Shown: positions 13,541 through 26,954, counted from the stretch's first letter. The stretch: 64,000 nucleotides of DNA from Hepsetus odoe (GCA_017165825.1 CM029379.1:17649028-17713027), one strand, 5' to 3'. Translations and numbers: made by a program. Notes: generated by a model not told the origin, from the letters alone.

Positions 13541-13801
13541 ATGTGAAAGTGAAGTGAAAGTGACTTCCCTTGTCATTGCGAGGTCACAGCACAGCACACA
13601 TGAACCACAACGAAATTGGACCTCTGCTTTTAACCCATGCACACAAACACCGTGCAGCAGTGGGCAGCTATTGAAAGCGCCCCGGGAGCAATGACGGGGA
13701 CGGTACCTTGCTCAGGGATACCTCAGGGCAACCTACTTGTGAGGGAATCGAACCCACAATCTTCTGATGCCAACTCCCTAACCACTAGGCCACCGCTGCC
13801 C
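13541..13801 (-). repeat. tRNA-derived SINE inside the decayed lectin gene
   Basis: A near full-length member of the main SINE family, inserted in the intron after exon 1. On the minus strand it runs from GCGGTGGCCTAGTGGTTAG through GGGTTCGATTCCC to a tail ending in CACTTTCACTTTCAC. It has no counterpart at the equivalent place in the 40.9 kb paralogue. Confidence 0.85.
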
Positions 13802-14211
13802 TATGTCATGGATATATTTAGTGTTACAGGCAAATTAGGCGTGTTTGAATGAGAAAAATGGTCTGCTTTGAGTAAAAGGAAGAAGAGACTCCAGTCTGGC
13901 TGTGGTGTGTGTGGAACTGCTGTATGTTCTCTTGATTACAATCAACATTGTACATGGTACATAGTACACAGTAACATGTACTGTGAGTATGTATACATAC
14001 AGTACTGTGTAAAACTCTTGTGCCATGCACCCAATTTCTTAACTTTGCTAAAAAAAAAAAGATATAGCAATTTATTACAACATGTTCAAATGTGTAAGTA
14101 CAGTAGATAACTCAAAGAGTTTGAATTTTATTAATTCATTAGTAGTAATTAATTTATTATTATTTGTTAGTTTATTAACACTTTACTATTATTGGTGGAC
14201 TTGACATATAA

Positions 14212-14285
14212 ATATAAATATAAATATAAATATCAATATCAATATCAATATCAATATCAATATCCATTAATATCCAATATCCATT
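14212..14285. repeat. Short tandem array (ATAAAT / ATCAAT units)
   Basis: Hexamer-like repeats (TATAAA then TATCAA) run for about 70 bases. They are simple sequence in an intron of the decayed lectin gene. Confidence 0.85.
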
Positions 14286-15756
14286 AATCCATAATTCATT
14301 CTTACCTGCCTGCACTCTCGTCCTCACGTCTCTTTCGCACTCCCCATTAATCTGAACTGTTAACCCCAAGTACTGACTCATCAATCTTCACCTTCACTTT
14401 TACTCTCTGGATTCTAACCACTCTACTACTCATGTATTCTGTGTTTGTCCTACTGACTTTCATTTCCCCTTCTCTCTAAATCATCTCTCCATCACTCCAT
14501 TGTCTGCTTAAGTTGTACCCTTCTCTCACTATTCACTAGTCATTATTTAACTAGTTTTTTTCATGTATTTGACTTCCAAAGAAACATACCACATGGTCTC
14601 ATTTCAATTAAAATTATTGATATTTTTAGTATTGATATTTGATTACTTATACTGTTACAAAGTACAACATAATGTAGCTTCTATAATTTTCTATTTCCCT
14701 AAACTTCTATTTCTTCTAGATGTAGATAAACTGTGTGTGTGTGTGAGTGTGTCTGTGTGATAATTTTCACCCCAGATGTTTATGTTAAAAGAGAGAACAA
14801 AAATCTGTCCATAACCATCTATTCTTTGAGTGAAAACCTCACGGCAGAGAGCGAGTTCCTCTTATCCAGCATCAGAAACCTGACTGAAAATACAGATCAG
14901 CTAAAGATTACGACACAAACAACTCCTGGTGAGTGAGAAACATAAGGGGGGGGAGATCTGATGATCATCAACAGCAAAGAGGAGCAGGTGAGGAGAGCAG
15001 AGAGAACGTGAACCAAACTCTGATAAAAATCTTTGTCTTCTAATCACATCCTTGTTTCTTGTAGTAGTTTATTGAAAAAAAATCAGCATATTTCAGGATT
15101 GGTCTGACGTGGGTGGATGGCTCACCACTTATTTATTTATTTATTAACTTATTTATTACTGTTTACTGTATATATGGTCGCCTTCCCTAATCTTCATGTA
15201 AACATGTATATATATATATATATATAGATAGATAGATAGATAGATAGATAGATTATTTATTATTTATAGCTCTTGTACTTTATATTTTTTCTATATTTTT
15301 CTTATTTTTCTGTACGTCTATCTTTCTATATTCTTTCTGTCATCTTTATAAGAGCCCTGTAATGCCCAAATTTCCCTTTCGTGGGATAATAAAAGATTAC
15401 TCTTCTCTACTCTACTCTAACCACTGCTTGAGTTAATGTGTGAAATTGTTTATCACAAATATAAAGACCCAGATTATGACAATATTGTTGAAAAATCTAC
15501 TGAAGAAAGCTATATTTATTATGCAGGCATTGTGAAGAAAGAAATATTAATAATAGAGAATGCTATCAGGTTGCTGAAGCTTTCTTGCAAACTGTGGACT
15601 AATGATAGATTCTGGAGGAATGGTTACCCCAGAGATCAAGGAGGAGATGACTGTGCTTATTTACAAATTGATTCTCCTACAATGAAGATAAGGCATGATA
15701 TAAGTTGTTCAGCTGAGTCAAAGTGGATCTGTGAATCTGCAGTAAAACCTTCATAA

Positions 15757-17450
15757 AGACATTCATCATTTAAGTTAAATTAATTTAACAGATATTGTGA
15801 ATTCTGCTGCATTTCAAAGTTAAGGGAAGTCTTATTGCAACTGGCTTATGTTCATTCATTAGTTTCATGCGATGTGAACGTTTAGAAAGGAAAACGTATT
15901 TTTTTTATTCATGCAGTCTCATGCTTTAAAAATGAAGAGTGGAAAGGAGAGATTAGATGATCAAAACACAAATATTGAAGGTTTAGAGACTGGTGGATGT
16001 TATTAAGCATCAATCCTAACATGAAAATACCAAAACTTTAGTCAGGAGTCAGTCTCTCCTTCATAGCTTGCTGCATTTTTGTCAGAAATCAACAACCGAC
16101 CCACATGAGGGAGCTATTTTTTTGCAATGTCTCCATTCTGGGGACACTGGTTTCACCCAAGTTAAAAAGATTCACTCTTGTTTCCTGCTTTCATTTCCTC
16201 TTATTGCACACACCTGCCGCTAATTTGTCAACTTTTTTTCTTTTTTTTTTTTTTTTTTCCATCTGATGCAGTGGTGGTCCATAACTAGTAGTTAGAGAGT
16301 AGGCGCCAGGAACAGAAGGTCATGGGTTCGAATCCTGGAACAGCAGGTTGCCCTGAGGTACTCTTAAACAGGGTTCTGTCCTCATCACTGTTCTCTGTAT
16401 GATGGACATAGCTGTCCATACACCTTGTTGTGGTTCACTGTGTGCTGTGTTTCACAATGACAAATAGTCACTTTCACTTCACGTCACATTTGTACATACT
16501 GCCTTCAAATTTTTTGCTTTGCTCCTTGAAATATCTGGGCTTTTTAACCCAGTTCTGAACCTTTGTCTGAACTTTCTGCGTTATTAAAGTTCACAATGCA
16601 AGGGATGTTTGGAGTCAGGCTTTGATACTACAAGAGCAGAGCACTGGGAGGTTAGCATTTGTTCCTCTAACACCTCTGCAAAACTGCAAAAACACACAAA
16701 CATAAGGACATCTACTGTGGCTTCATGTGGATACACAAATGACTCACTGATCAAATGATCGCCGGAGCAATTTTCTATTTATAAAACACCTCTGTTGTTT
16801 TGACAGACTTTACTCATAAAAGTATAAAAGTCGTTCTTTATTGCAAAAACATTTTATTTCAAATGGATATTTTCTTCTATAATTTGGTGCCGTTCCAGCT
16901 CTTTACATAAACACATTATGTCAATATTCTCTGTGATTTATTCTTGAGATTATGAGATGTTCACGCAATGTCGCCATCTCAGCTCACACTCTTTTTTAAA
17001 AATAACTGTCTTTTTCCGTTTCCCTTTCTTTTGGAATTTCTGAATATTACCATGGTGTCTGACTTTGATTTGGACATTTTGTTTGTGATTCTGTGAAAGC
17101 ACCTCACAGTTATTACACAATTCCACATTAAATCTCTTTGGGCAGTCCAGAAAATATATTTTCCATTTCCAACTTCTTAAAATAAGCCTACTATGTAAAT
17201 GATCTAATATCTTAAATATCTAGACTAGTTTATCAAATAAAATGTCTTTAATGACTTTTAGATATATTTACAAAAACTATTAAATTAGATAATAATAAAT
17301 TACATTTAAATTAACTGCCAGTAATAGAATATACATGTGGTCCCATTTACATTACAGAAAATTACAAACTAATAGGAAATTGATATTAAGTAAGACTTTT
17401 GCCATTATGTATATAACATACTTTATTTATGTTAAATTTTCTTTTATGCA
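15757..17450. other. Intergenic with SINE; no gene seen
   Basis: AT-rich DNA with no coding signal. The parts around 15957-16060 and 17030-17250 are matched at about 41510-41610 and 41870-42360, so this is the downstream flank of the duplicated decayed lectin gene. A degraded SINE lies at 16268-16482. Confidence 0.5.
16268..16482 (+). repeat. Degraded tRNA-derived SINE
   Basis: The box B-like GGGTTCGAATCC and the body phrase GTTGCCCTGAGGTAC are intact. The box A region has diverged. The end matches the CAATGACAAATAGTCACTTTCACT tail type of the family. Confidence 0.75.
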
Positions 17451-17499
17451 GCTTGAGGGTGCATTACCCTCTGCAAAGACTTTGCTCACTTTCCTTTAC

Positions 17500-17770
17500 T
17501 TTCTCACAAATGCCTCTTTATCTTTTCATCAGATAAAAGCCACATACATTTCAGAAAGCTCAAGGTGTTTCCTGTGCTTCCTGTGTGTTTCTGCTGAAGC
17601 CCTTATTAGTAAACAGTGTTGTGAATGCTGCAGAAGAGTCTTCAGACAACAGCAGAGAGCCGAGAAAATCTATGCTGCTGACAGTACTGAACAGGTTGAG
17701 TTAATTGAGTTAAAGGATAATGGAGTGAGAAAAGTGGCTTATCATGTCTGTGATGATGTTATAAATTAAT
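17500..17770 (+). pseudogene. Orphan lectin promoter module with relic first exon
   Basis: The segment has a TATA-like GATAAAAGCC followed by TTTCCTGTGCTTCCTGTGTG, two ETS-type cores on the minus strand. It is closely matched at 42605-42790 and less well at 49905-49995. About 100 bases on, where live genes place their first ATG, an ATGCTGCAGAAG-type start is closed by TGA after 18 codons. Another frame reads ENIY-like EKIYAADSTEQ with no local ATG. I take it as the decayed 5' end of a lectin gene. It could be an unrecognised first exon of the gene at 21420, but its phase-0 donor would not fit. Confidence 0.4.
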
Positions 17771-17829
17771 AACAATCTGCAAATGAAACCCTTAATAACC
17801 CTTAATAAAACTAATCTAATGTGTTCCCT

Positions 17830-18077
17830 CTTAACAGGCTAATTCCAGTGTAAAACTGACCAGTTTATTGTTCTTGTTATTTATTATTACATTTAACTCA
17901 ATTAGAAACATTATTTTTAAATTTAAGAGTGCACATGAATTCTTATCTATTTAATTATATAAATATTTTATATTTAGTTATTTAGACTATATTTTCAATG
18001 AAGCTAATTATTTCATTAATATTATTATTATTATTATTATTATTNTAACAACAACAACAATAATAATAATAATAATA

Positions 18078-18124
<47 letters not shown>

Positions 18125-21100
18125 GGTAGTCTTTCACAAAACAGTCTTTTTACTTCTATGGGAAAAACAGGTTGGAAAATGTGAAAATTATATATAGTTA
18201 ATTTGGCTACATAAAAACAAAAAGAAAAAATATTAAAGATATTCACCACGTTTTCCACTTCTCCCAGTGTTGGTCGTCCAAATTATGTTTGGAGCCTTTT
18301 TTTAGTTAGGAAAATGAATGGTGAAGTTTTGTTAAGTCTTCATAGCTTACAGTAAACCAGACTAAGGTAGATGCAGTTGGAGAGAGATGTTAGAAATACC
18401 TATACAGAAAGGTTTTAATTGACTATAGATTTTTAGTGTTTTAGTGTTTAGCTATGTTACATTTGCAGCTCCAGTAATTTCCCAACACTGTGTAAATAAA
18501 ATTCTTTGCTAAACTGTTTCTCTCTTTTTTTGTGCCACATTTGTCACCTTTACCACGCGAATGCTGGCATGTTATGCTCAAATACATTTAGTATATTTAG
18601 TAAACGTAGTATATCTTGCAGGGAAAATGATAATTGTAGATGTTGCTATATTTTTATAAGTTATTGATTTTGATGCATGCACAGCATAAGCTGTACTACT
18701 TTGTGAGTCACGATTTCACAGAATTCAGTAAAGGTTCTCTGAATTGCCTTTGACCTGACCTCATTTAATTTTTAATCTACAACAGAAACATAAAATTAGT
18801 TATTATTGGAAAATGTTATTCTTCATTATTAAGTATCATAACCATTAGATTGTTTATACTGACTTTTAGTATTATGTGTGAAACTGTAGTTAAATATAAT
18901 AGAATCTCTTTGGATATATTAGATATATGATATAATAGCTGGATATATAATAGAATAAGACACCAACCTCAACCTCATATTCTCTTCAAAATCAGTTGTT
19001 GTTACTTTGTGTATCAAACATGTCAAATGCAAAATTTAATGCAAAATTTAATGCAAATACAAGCTGAACTTTGCCCAGTTTATTTCTTATCAGATCAAAT
19101 CTACATACAATTCTGTGCATTCTTGTGTGTTACAGTCCATTCACATGTTTATTTCTGGATGGCTTAAGGTGTAGATAGCAAGAAACTGTTAGAGGATGGT
19201 AACACTAAAAATTAGCTGTTTGCATTATAACAGCCTTCTCAAAGCAAAGCGAATACATATTGGGTAAAGTTTCTACTAGTTGTTTTGTATCCAAATGGGA
19301 TATAATAAATACTAAGAAAAAAAAACCCAAGAAAAATAATTTAACTGTCCTTTCTCAAACTGGCATAAAATGAAAAATAATAAAACAATAAAAAACAGTT
19401 CCTACTTATTCCTACTTATAATACCAAGCCTGCATTGATGTTAGTCATTGACTAAAAAAGTGATTAAAAAGGAGTGGCACATGAAATGGATTAGTGGGGG
19501 GGTGATGATTTAAGTGTACAACCAAAACAGCCCCCCCCACACACACACACACATATACAAACACCCACCCACTAATCTAAAGGGTTCTAAAAGATATGAG
19601 ATGCTTTAAACTGACTGAGGCAACTAGATGAAACAAAACACAAGGATGGGGACAAGGATGACAAAGACAGGTGATATAATACATTGATATTTAAACACAT
19701 GCACACATTTGGACATGGAGTCACGTTTACTAATATGGGATGAAATTTTATATTTAACACAATAACACAATAATAAAAAAAGAATTTCAATTTTTAAATG
19801 TGTTTTGGTTGAACATTCATCAGTCACAATTGCACAAACTGTAAATTTCACAGTGCATATGGTTATTTGTTTTGCTACGAGAGGCGTATGTATTAGTTTT
19901 ACCTTTGGTTTAACCACCATAATTATCGTAGCACTGAGGACGCAAGCCTGAAATCTAAAGAAAACCTCTTCTAAAAGCTGAGTATGAAAATTAAAGAAGC
20001 AACTATATATGAAATAAAAATAAAAATGACCTGTAGCTATATCTATATTTGCAAGAAAAATAGGAATGTTTACTATGTTCAGGACTTAGGGGGCTGTTAA
20101 GCAAAACATATACACAAAATTATATAGTGTTGTGATAGTGATGGAGCCCAGTGCCAATACACAGGGCACGCATCTGTTTAAAATGATAAAAGCATGATTT
20201 CAAATAACAAAAAAATAATAATAATTTTTTAAGTAAGCAAAAAATGTAATTGTGAATTAATAAATAAATAAATAAAAATACTAAAATATATGTCCTTTTA
20301 TTTTGTGCAAGTTTTACAGAGATAAATATAGAGAGTTGGTTAATTGAATACCGGGGTCATCAAAGGAGAATTTATCACATTTTTAGTTTATTTTCCAAAC
20401 TGCTATTAGGCTGGTTTGTGGCTGATTTTCATGGAGATTCCTTATGAGCAGTACATTTAGAAATTAAGGCTTATGTGTTTTGACATTTTACATAGGCATT
20501 GCTTGATTGTATGACTTTATTTTGTAACATTACAGGTTACAGGTTCAGTGTTTCATAGTTTCCAGAGAAAACCTCATGAAAGAAAGCCTAGACTTGATTT
20601 AAGACCTGCTTGATGTTAAAGATCTACCACATTACACAGATAAAAAAAGGAAAACTTTTTTCTCTATAAAAATGTTTTAGTATAAGGTGTATAAGGTGTG
20701 AAGGCTGTTCTTTGAAGAGATGGATTTTTAATCACTGTTTGAAATCTGCAATCTGCAACTTTCAACTGAGACAGAAAGAGTCTTGATGTATGTCTTCTGC
20801 CTTTAATGAGCAGGTGAAACTGAACTTTGACCCATTGTTTGACCCTTGCAATTAGGTAAGAAGGGCCAGTGATGGGTTCACAATAGTGTCTGTGGATTTT
20901 CCTTATGATGGTTTCTTTTTATGAGAAACTATTTCAGCTTTCACAGGTGCTGTAGTAGCATCACAGAGGGTGAGAGCTTTAGAACTAAAATGTTATAGAG
21001 ATGGCTGTCCTCTGCAACTAATGTTATGCCAGGTAACAAAAACATGGCTTCTTGAATTCGCATTCATTTAAAACCTAAAATAAAATACAAAATTGTGGAT

Positions 21101-21419
21101 ACTATCATAATCATATACAGCATGGAATAAACTGAACGTTGGCCTGCTACACTGTGGATGGTTTAAAAGGGTCAAAGGGTGTTAATAATTTATTGCAATA
21201 ACATAATGTGTTGTTCATGTATTTTATGTATTTTCCCTGTGATGTATCTACTATCAAATGGTTCATACGCTTTCACTATATGTAACTAAAAATAATTGAC
21301 AAAAATCAACATCTGAATATATCAGTATAAGAATACAATATCAGTTTATTAGAATATTTTAGAAAAATATTTGTATTTTTGTATAATATTTTTGTATAAT
21401 ATTTTTGTAACTCTTTCAG
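17830..21419. other. Long AT-rich interval, no gene recognised
   Basis: It holds a compound ATT/AAC/ATA/ATT microsatellite at 18019-18123 with the window's single ambiguous base at 18045. The stretch 19930-20095 resembles 27800-27950, a trace of older duplication. The missing first exon of the lectin gene at 21420 should lie here, but I cannot identify it. Confidence 0.5.
18019..18123. repeat. Compound trinucleotide microsatellite with ambiguous base
   Basis: (ATT)n, then one N at 18045, then (AAC)n, (AAT)n and (ATT)n again. The N marks an assembly uncertainty inside the repeat, so the array length is unreliable. Confidence 0.9.
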
Positions 21420-23681
21420 GTCCTAAGAAGAGGCAGATCTTCTCTGGTTACAGAGTTGCAGTGTGTCTGGGGCTGCTGTGTGTTCTCCTTCTGGCTGTTA
21501 TTGTGATCCTGAGTGTAAAAAATAATGCAGAGAGAAAGCAGTTACAGAGCAGTCATGCCAAAATAACTAAGGAAAAACTCCAATTATTGAATAACAATTT
21601 TAACCTCACAATGGAGAGAAAACAGTTAATGGAAACAAAGAGCAACATGATTGTTGAAAAAAACAAGTTACAGACCAGCTATGAAGCCCTGACCATGGAA
21701 AGGGATGCTCTTCAGAGAAATATTTCAGCACTCGGTAAGAATTAGCAGCTAGAAACCAAAATATATTATCTTAAACCACGCTGTTAATTATATCTGAGTT
21801 TGATAAGCAAGAAATACACATATGTTTCAAACATTGAATATTGTGAAAAAGGCCATTTTTGTCATTTTTTAAAGGGAAACTTCCACATAAAGGTTAATTT
21901 AACATTAAGTCAAATATTTGAAAACTTTTTAAATTTTAATTATAAATGTTAATAATTGCGGTCTATAGTTCACAAATATCATGAATCCAGTATCAAATTA
22001 TTATCTCAAAATATTTCCTAAAATCAATCAAAAAATTATTTACAGAAACGTCCTGCATCAGAAAAGTATGTTTATACAGTCAGTACTTGGTTGGGGCTTC
22101 TTTACAACAAATCGGAATGGCTTAAAGGAAACTACTATGTGTCACTGATAAGATTTGTTAAAGCCCAGGTAACTTTGATAGTGGCCTTAAGCATGCCATT
22201 CAGGTTGATGATTTTTATCTAGAAAAAGGTCAATTGAGCAGTCTTCTTGATTGTTACAGATTGTTACTTGATTGTTACAGATTGTTATACTTCTTGATTT
22301 TAGTTACAGAGATTACCAGTACTGCATTTAACAAACTCTGTTATACACAAACGTCGATACATCTTTACTTTACAGAATAACTTCACTTGAATAGCTTGGC
22401 TAAACAGATCTTAAAAAAAAAATCTTAAAAAAGTTCTGTGGCACCTAACAAATCTGACAGCGAGAGCATTTTAAAGATCGGCACTTACTGTTTTTGTACA
22501 AAGTCTTTACTTGTTGGTGAGTGCATATTATAAACAGTAATGACATCCCTAGTGAGCGACTGCCCTGTACAGTTAGATAAAAATACCCCAACCTGTTCTC
22601 ACTTGCTGCTAACTCTCTAACTCTAGCCAAAAATTAGTTGGTGCTTTTATTTTGTATGTTTCGAATATGTTAAATGGACTACAATGCATAGTTAAGCCCT
22701 ATGCAGTATAACACCACTCTGAATGAAGTTGTGTTTCAGCCTTAAAACAAGGTACTTTTCTTATGAGACCTTTTTTTCTCGTTTACCAGGGAAGTTTTAT
22801 TTAAAAGGGAAGATATTTAGAAGCAGCTTATACTTTTTCTCTGCTGAGGAGAAGACATGGAGTGAGTCCAGGCAGGACTGCAGAGAGAGAGGAGCAGATC
22901 TGGTGATCATCAACAGCAAAGATGAGCAGGTGAGTAGAGAAGAACTGAACTCTAAAAGAAATTTTCTTTTTCTAAACACATCATGTTCACCTCTAGGAAT
23001 TCATTAGGAAGGAATCCACATTTGCCTGGATTGGTCTGAGTGATGCAGAAAGAGAAGGCGTGTGGAAGTGGGTGGATGGATCAGCGCAGACTACTTCGTA
23101 AGTAAACGAACATGCAATAACTTTTCATAGTCTGTTTGCTTGGTATAGCTGAACAATGTTGTGTGGTGAAGTGTCGAAGCCTGGAGCAGCTTTGAAAAGT
23201 ACATTTTAAAGCCGATCAGGTGGTAAGTTTTCCTGTGTTTTTTTTTTTAACTAAATGTTAAACATAATGATGAATGGTAAATTGTAAATACCAAATATTC
23301 TTCTTAACAGAAGAACAAAAAAAAAAAACAACCAGTTACATAGTATTGTGAATAAAACCATGCCAAGAAATGTCGTAGTAAGTGGGACATTCATTTCTTC
23401 TGTAATTCTGCACTGTGTGAAAGGTGGATAAACAGGCTTGAAAAGATCCACAGTGGCTGCTGTAGTCTACCAATATTCCAGTATTAGGTTGCTTAATGTC
23501 CCTGTGCTCCATGTGTGCTGTTCCTAGATTCTGGAGGCTTGGCGAACCCAATAATTTTCTTAATGAGGACTGTGCTGTTTTTGTCGACCCTGATCAGTCA
23601 CAGAACACATGGAATGACATGGACTGCAACTATGTATCGGGCTGGATCTGTGAATCACAGCTACAACATTTAGAAAAATAA
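21420..23681 (+). CDS. C-type lectin receptor with EPN/WND sugar-binding motifs (lectin gene 2, first exon not found)
   Basis: Exons 21420-21734, 22790-22929, 22997-23097 and 23528-23681 join in phase. The first encodes a juxtamembrane stretch, a TM helix (CLGLLCVLLLAVIVILSV) and a long heptad stalk of about 70 residues with repeated TMER blocks. The lectin exons carry SSLYFFS, EKTWSESRQDC, GADLVIINS, FAWIGL, WKWVDG, GEPNNFLNEDC, TWNDMDC and GWICE. EPN plus WND is the mannose-type calcium and sugar site known from CD209-like lectins, so calcium-dependent mannose/fucose binding is expected. The two cysteines that open the domain in gene 1 are absent here, as in genes 3 and 4. A cytoplasmic first exon ending in phase 1 is required and must lie upstream of 21420. 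Without it the gene is incomplete as read. Confidence 0.8.
22055..22210 (-). mobile_element. Relic of Tc1-like transposase C terminus
   Basis: On the minus strand the DNA resembles the end of a fish Tc1-like transposase gene: a phrase like NMACLRPLSKLPGL, and a terminal KEAPTKY before a stop at about 22085. It is frameshifted and lies in an intron of lectin gene 2. Confidence 0.5.
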
Positions 23682-24045
23682 AAATAGTAAATATTTCAGA
23701 AATGTTCAAAAAGTTCAAAAAATTTGATGAAAGATGCTCAAACTCGCATCGCATTCAGCTGTTGATGAGGGCTATCACAGCAGTACAAATCATATATACA
23801 TTATGACATACATAAATAAAGAAATAGCAGTCAGTATTCTGACAGCCTGGGAAAATGTATGACATTAAGCATCGTAATAATTATCATTTAAATTTAAATG
23901 CCTGGTAATTGTCTTTAAACAGTTATACATATGTTGAAATGTCATTTTTGCTCAACATTATGTTTGCTGTAAAACTTAAAATTAAAATGGAAGTTTCTCT
24001 AAATTTATAGCAGAAACAATGCAGTATCATACTGTTTTCAAAATA

Positions 24046-25144
24046 CAGTGGTGCCTTGACTTGAGTTTAAATCGTTCTGTGACGGAGCTCTTAACTCAAA
24101 TTACTCGTATGTCAAATCAATTTCCCCCATTGTGTAACGATGGTGACGGTGTCGTGTTCTTGACCTCACTGCTGAGCTGAGAGGTCGTTACAGAACATAA
24201 AGCTTTAATAATGTAACTGTGCACAGAATCTCAAAATACAGAAAAACTTACACGACACGTACAGATTAACAGAGACCGACACTCTGCCCTCGCTAAATGG
24301 GGCTTTTAAAACCAACCCCAAATGAAGCACACCTGTTCGCCCAACGCCAAACTGTAAACACAAGAGCCGTGCATCTAGTGTTACATGCTGAAATGAACTA
24401 AAAGACCATTAATCCTTTCTGGATGCCCCCAAAAAACACCGCTTTTTTGTTCCATGTTTTTAAATAAGAAAAATGTTATAAATAACGAATATTGTAAAAA
24501 ACCACAATACAATAGAATGTACTGCAATAAACTGGTTTTATTAAGTATAATGTACAGCATATTCCTGGATGATCTGAAGACTTGAAGATGCTGACGAAGG
24601 TGGAGGAGAAAGGCTGAATAACTGAATCTTATTCGCTGATTTCTGCCCGTTTCTCCACGCTTTCCTCACTTTCATGGGCGGTTTTTCATAAAAACCTGTC
24701 CAATGTGTCTGTTTCAGGTAACGAGTGAAGAAGTGCAGCGCTTGTGCTGCTTCGCCAAGTCGACCACACGCACACCTCGGTCATGTTTTCCGATCATTTC
24801 TTTCTTTAATTCAATGCACATCATCCGCTTCTTCTTCTCTGCACTGTCCTTCACACTCACTTTATTCGGATACATGGTTGGAAAAATGAAGTTTTGCAAA
24901 ATATCTGCAAGCACAAATGCGAGCACAACACTGAAGCTTCCACTGCGAGCAAACCGCTTAAAGTGAACAAGTGAGACACGGGATACTGGGCGGATGTTGT
25001 TCACTGCGCCATCTGATGGTCGGTATCTGAAGCTGGCCCGTAACCCGAATTTTAGCTCTGAACTCAAAGCAAAAAAACAGCCAAGAGGCGGCTCGTATCT
25101 CAGAAAAATCGATAGTTGGACACTCGTAAGTCAAGGTACCACTG
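24046..25144 (-). mobile_element. Tigger/pogo-like DNA transposon, internally deleted
   Basis: The ends are inverted repeats: CAGTGGTGCCTTGACTT at the left, and the reverse complement of CAGTGGTACCTTGACTT at the right. TA dinucleotides flank both sides (24044-24045 and 25145-25146), as expected for Tc1/mariner/pogo insertion. On the minus strand, from 24875, a 53-residue frame contains KKKRMMCIELKKEMIGKHDRG and VVDLAKQHKRC. This matches the N-terminal CENP-B/psq-type helix-turn-helix of Tigger transposases. The catalytic DDE part is missing, so the copy is non-autonomous. Confidence 0.8.
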
Positions 25145-25146
25145 TA

Positions 25147-26230
25147 TATGGCATGTTATGTAATGAATTGTGAGTTCTGGGTGATACAGGTCATGTTTCT
25201 TGTCCAAGAAGTTAAAATGTTGGGGTTTCCTGTAATTTAGCTTTTGAATGTAAAGCATACTGGGGGAAAAGTATTCCTGCTATTTGTGAAAAATGATGAC
25301 AGTGGAGCTTTTTAGTATTGCTTGTGTTTTTGTTGTTTTCTGTTAATTTGCAACAAAGGCTTGCTGAAATGAATTTTACATGGCCTTATAGTCCCGTGAT
25401 GTTTTTGATGTTTTGTGATTCTAATAACTGTTCCATCCCATTTGCTTCCTGGCATGTCACTGTTGTTGTCTGATGTTCACTGTAAGACCGATTATGAATT
25501 GAACATTTGCTTCTGGAAGGTAAGCTGGCTAGAAGTGTAGTAATTGTGTTTATCTTCACATGCGGTTCTACTTAATGTAATGATGTAACGCCTTAGTGTA
25601 ATACAGACATCAAGAGACAAATACAGTCGTTAACAGTATTATGAAATACAATATTGTGAAATATTGTAATTGAAAAACATCTATGTATATGCTAAATAAA
25701 CTGTACATTTCTGAAGAAACTGCAACCAGTAAATTATTCCAATAATTTTTAAGCTTCAGGAACCATTTTTACCTTCATATTTTTACACAAAACCAATTAA
25801 ATATGCATTGTTATTATATATCAGCAAGTGAAAAAGACATTTGAACATTTTTGAAAAATTTTCTCCAGTTACCCTTAACACCCTTAATACCCTTAGCTCC
25901 CCTTGAAATCTGCTACAGCACCAGAGGATCTCAGGATAAGCAGCTATATGTGAATATATGTGAAAATATGTGAAGAAATGAGAGTCTAGGTTAATTCCAG
26001 ATTCTGAAGGGCCGGCAAACCAAGCAGTTACACAGGAGAAGAGAACTGGGCTGGTTCCTCACGGAACGTCTTAAAGTTCTTAAAGTGCTTAAGCAGATTT
26101 AATAGGAATTGACATTCTGAATCAGTTTCCCTGTCCTTTTGTTCTCTTCGAACATTCTCCTCATGCTTCTTTATACATATCGATCAAATGTGAATTTGCC
26201 AAGCATATACAAGCATGAAATGAACTGCTT
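25147..26230. other. Intergenic, no gene seen
   Basis: AT-rich sequence between the Tigger-like element and the orphan promoter module near 26.3 kb. I see no coding pattern or strong repeat. About 25970-26030 faintly recalls a last lectin exon flank (ATTCTGAAGGGCCGGCAAACCAA), too weak to call. Confidence 0.4.
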
Positions 26231-26239
26231 TCACCCTTA

Positions 26240-26350
26240 GCTTTTCTCCCTTCACTTTCACAAACATCTTTATCTTATTATCAAATTATAGCCACGTGCA
26301 TTTCAGTAAGTTCTGTGATCCTGTCTATTTCCTGTTCATTTCTGGTGCTT
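26240..26350 (+). promoter_or_regulatory. Orphan lectin-type promoter module
   Basis: A stretch with TCTTTATCTTATTATCAAATTATAGCCACG, then CATTTCAGTAAGTTC and a TTTCCTGTTC ETS-type core. It aligns with the modules at 17500, 42605, 49905 and upstream of the genes at 31011 and 55435. No lectin exon follows; the foldback element at 26464 begins instead. Confidence 0.4.
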
Positions 26351-26463
26351 CAGATAAAAAAAAACAAAAACAACAAAAAAACTGCTGTTGCAGTAGAGAT
26401 TTAGGCTTAGTGGGTTGATAGTGTGCAACTTCTTGACACTTTAAACTCATTCACATATTCTTA

Positions 26464-26602
26464 CTCTTATCTGGGACTGGGTCACGGCTGCAGCTGGCAG
26501 AAGTTCCTTTCCCCAGCCACTTCCACCAGCTGCTTCTTTGAACTGAGTGAGACAAATAGACGATCACAAAATGCAAGGGGGGATGGCACCGACAGGTGAT
26601 CA

Positions 26603-26641
<39 letters not shown>

Positions 26642-26954
26642 ATACACACACGCACATACACGCACACACACACTTGGATAGAGAGGTACATTGACTTCTA
26701 CGGTACAAACTGAACAATTGTGTTTTATATGTTGGCCGCATGATCGGAGGATCCGGCTTTCGAACCCCTTCCCGATAGGTTGCTCTGAGGTACCCTTGAG
26801 CAAGGTACCATCCTCGTCATGCTCCTCCCTGCGATGGGCTGGCGACCTGTCCAGGGTGTGTCCCCCATCCTTCGCCATCCTCCAGCACTCCCCCGCGACC
26901 CCGCTTGGGACAAGCGGCAGACAATGACTGACTGACTGACTGACTCTCTCTCTT

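Larger units (their letters stand above)
13355..15756 (+). pseudogene. Decayed C-type lectin receptor gene
   Basis: Exon 1 (13355-13493) is open: it begins MAEGVYDELNKFDLSAMD, has tyrosines in VYDEL and VVYAS, and ends in a GT donor. The TM exon near 13871 reads SSLAVVCVELLYVLLITINI but then meets an in-frame TAG, because an insertion of about 20 bases precedes the usual donor. The stalk exon 14776-14930 is open (SSIRNLTENTDQ). The first lectin exon keeps only its last few codons (DLMIINSKEEQ, 14955-14988). The second is reduced to a remnant at 15065-15125 with IGLTWVDGS. The last exon, 15611-15756, is open to WICESAVKPS and a stop. Loss of the first half of the lectin domain means the gene cannot encode a folded receptor. 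Confidence 0.7.

Noticed and set aside
17335..17769. Open frame of 144 codons read as one gene
   Set aside because: It spans the promoter-like module shared with other loci. The frame has no matching start in paralogues, and the EKIYAAD part is only a relic.
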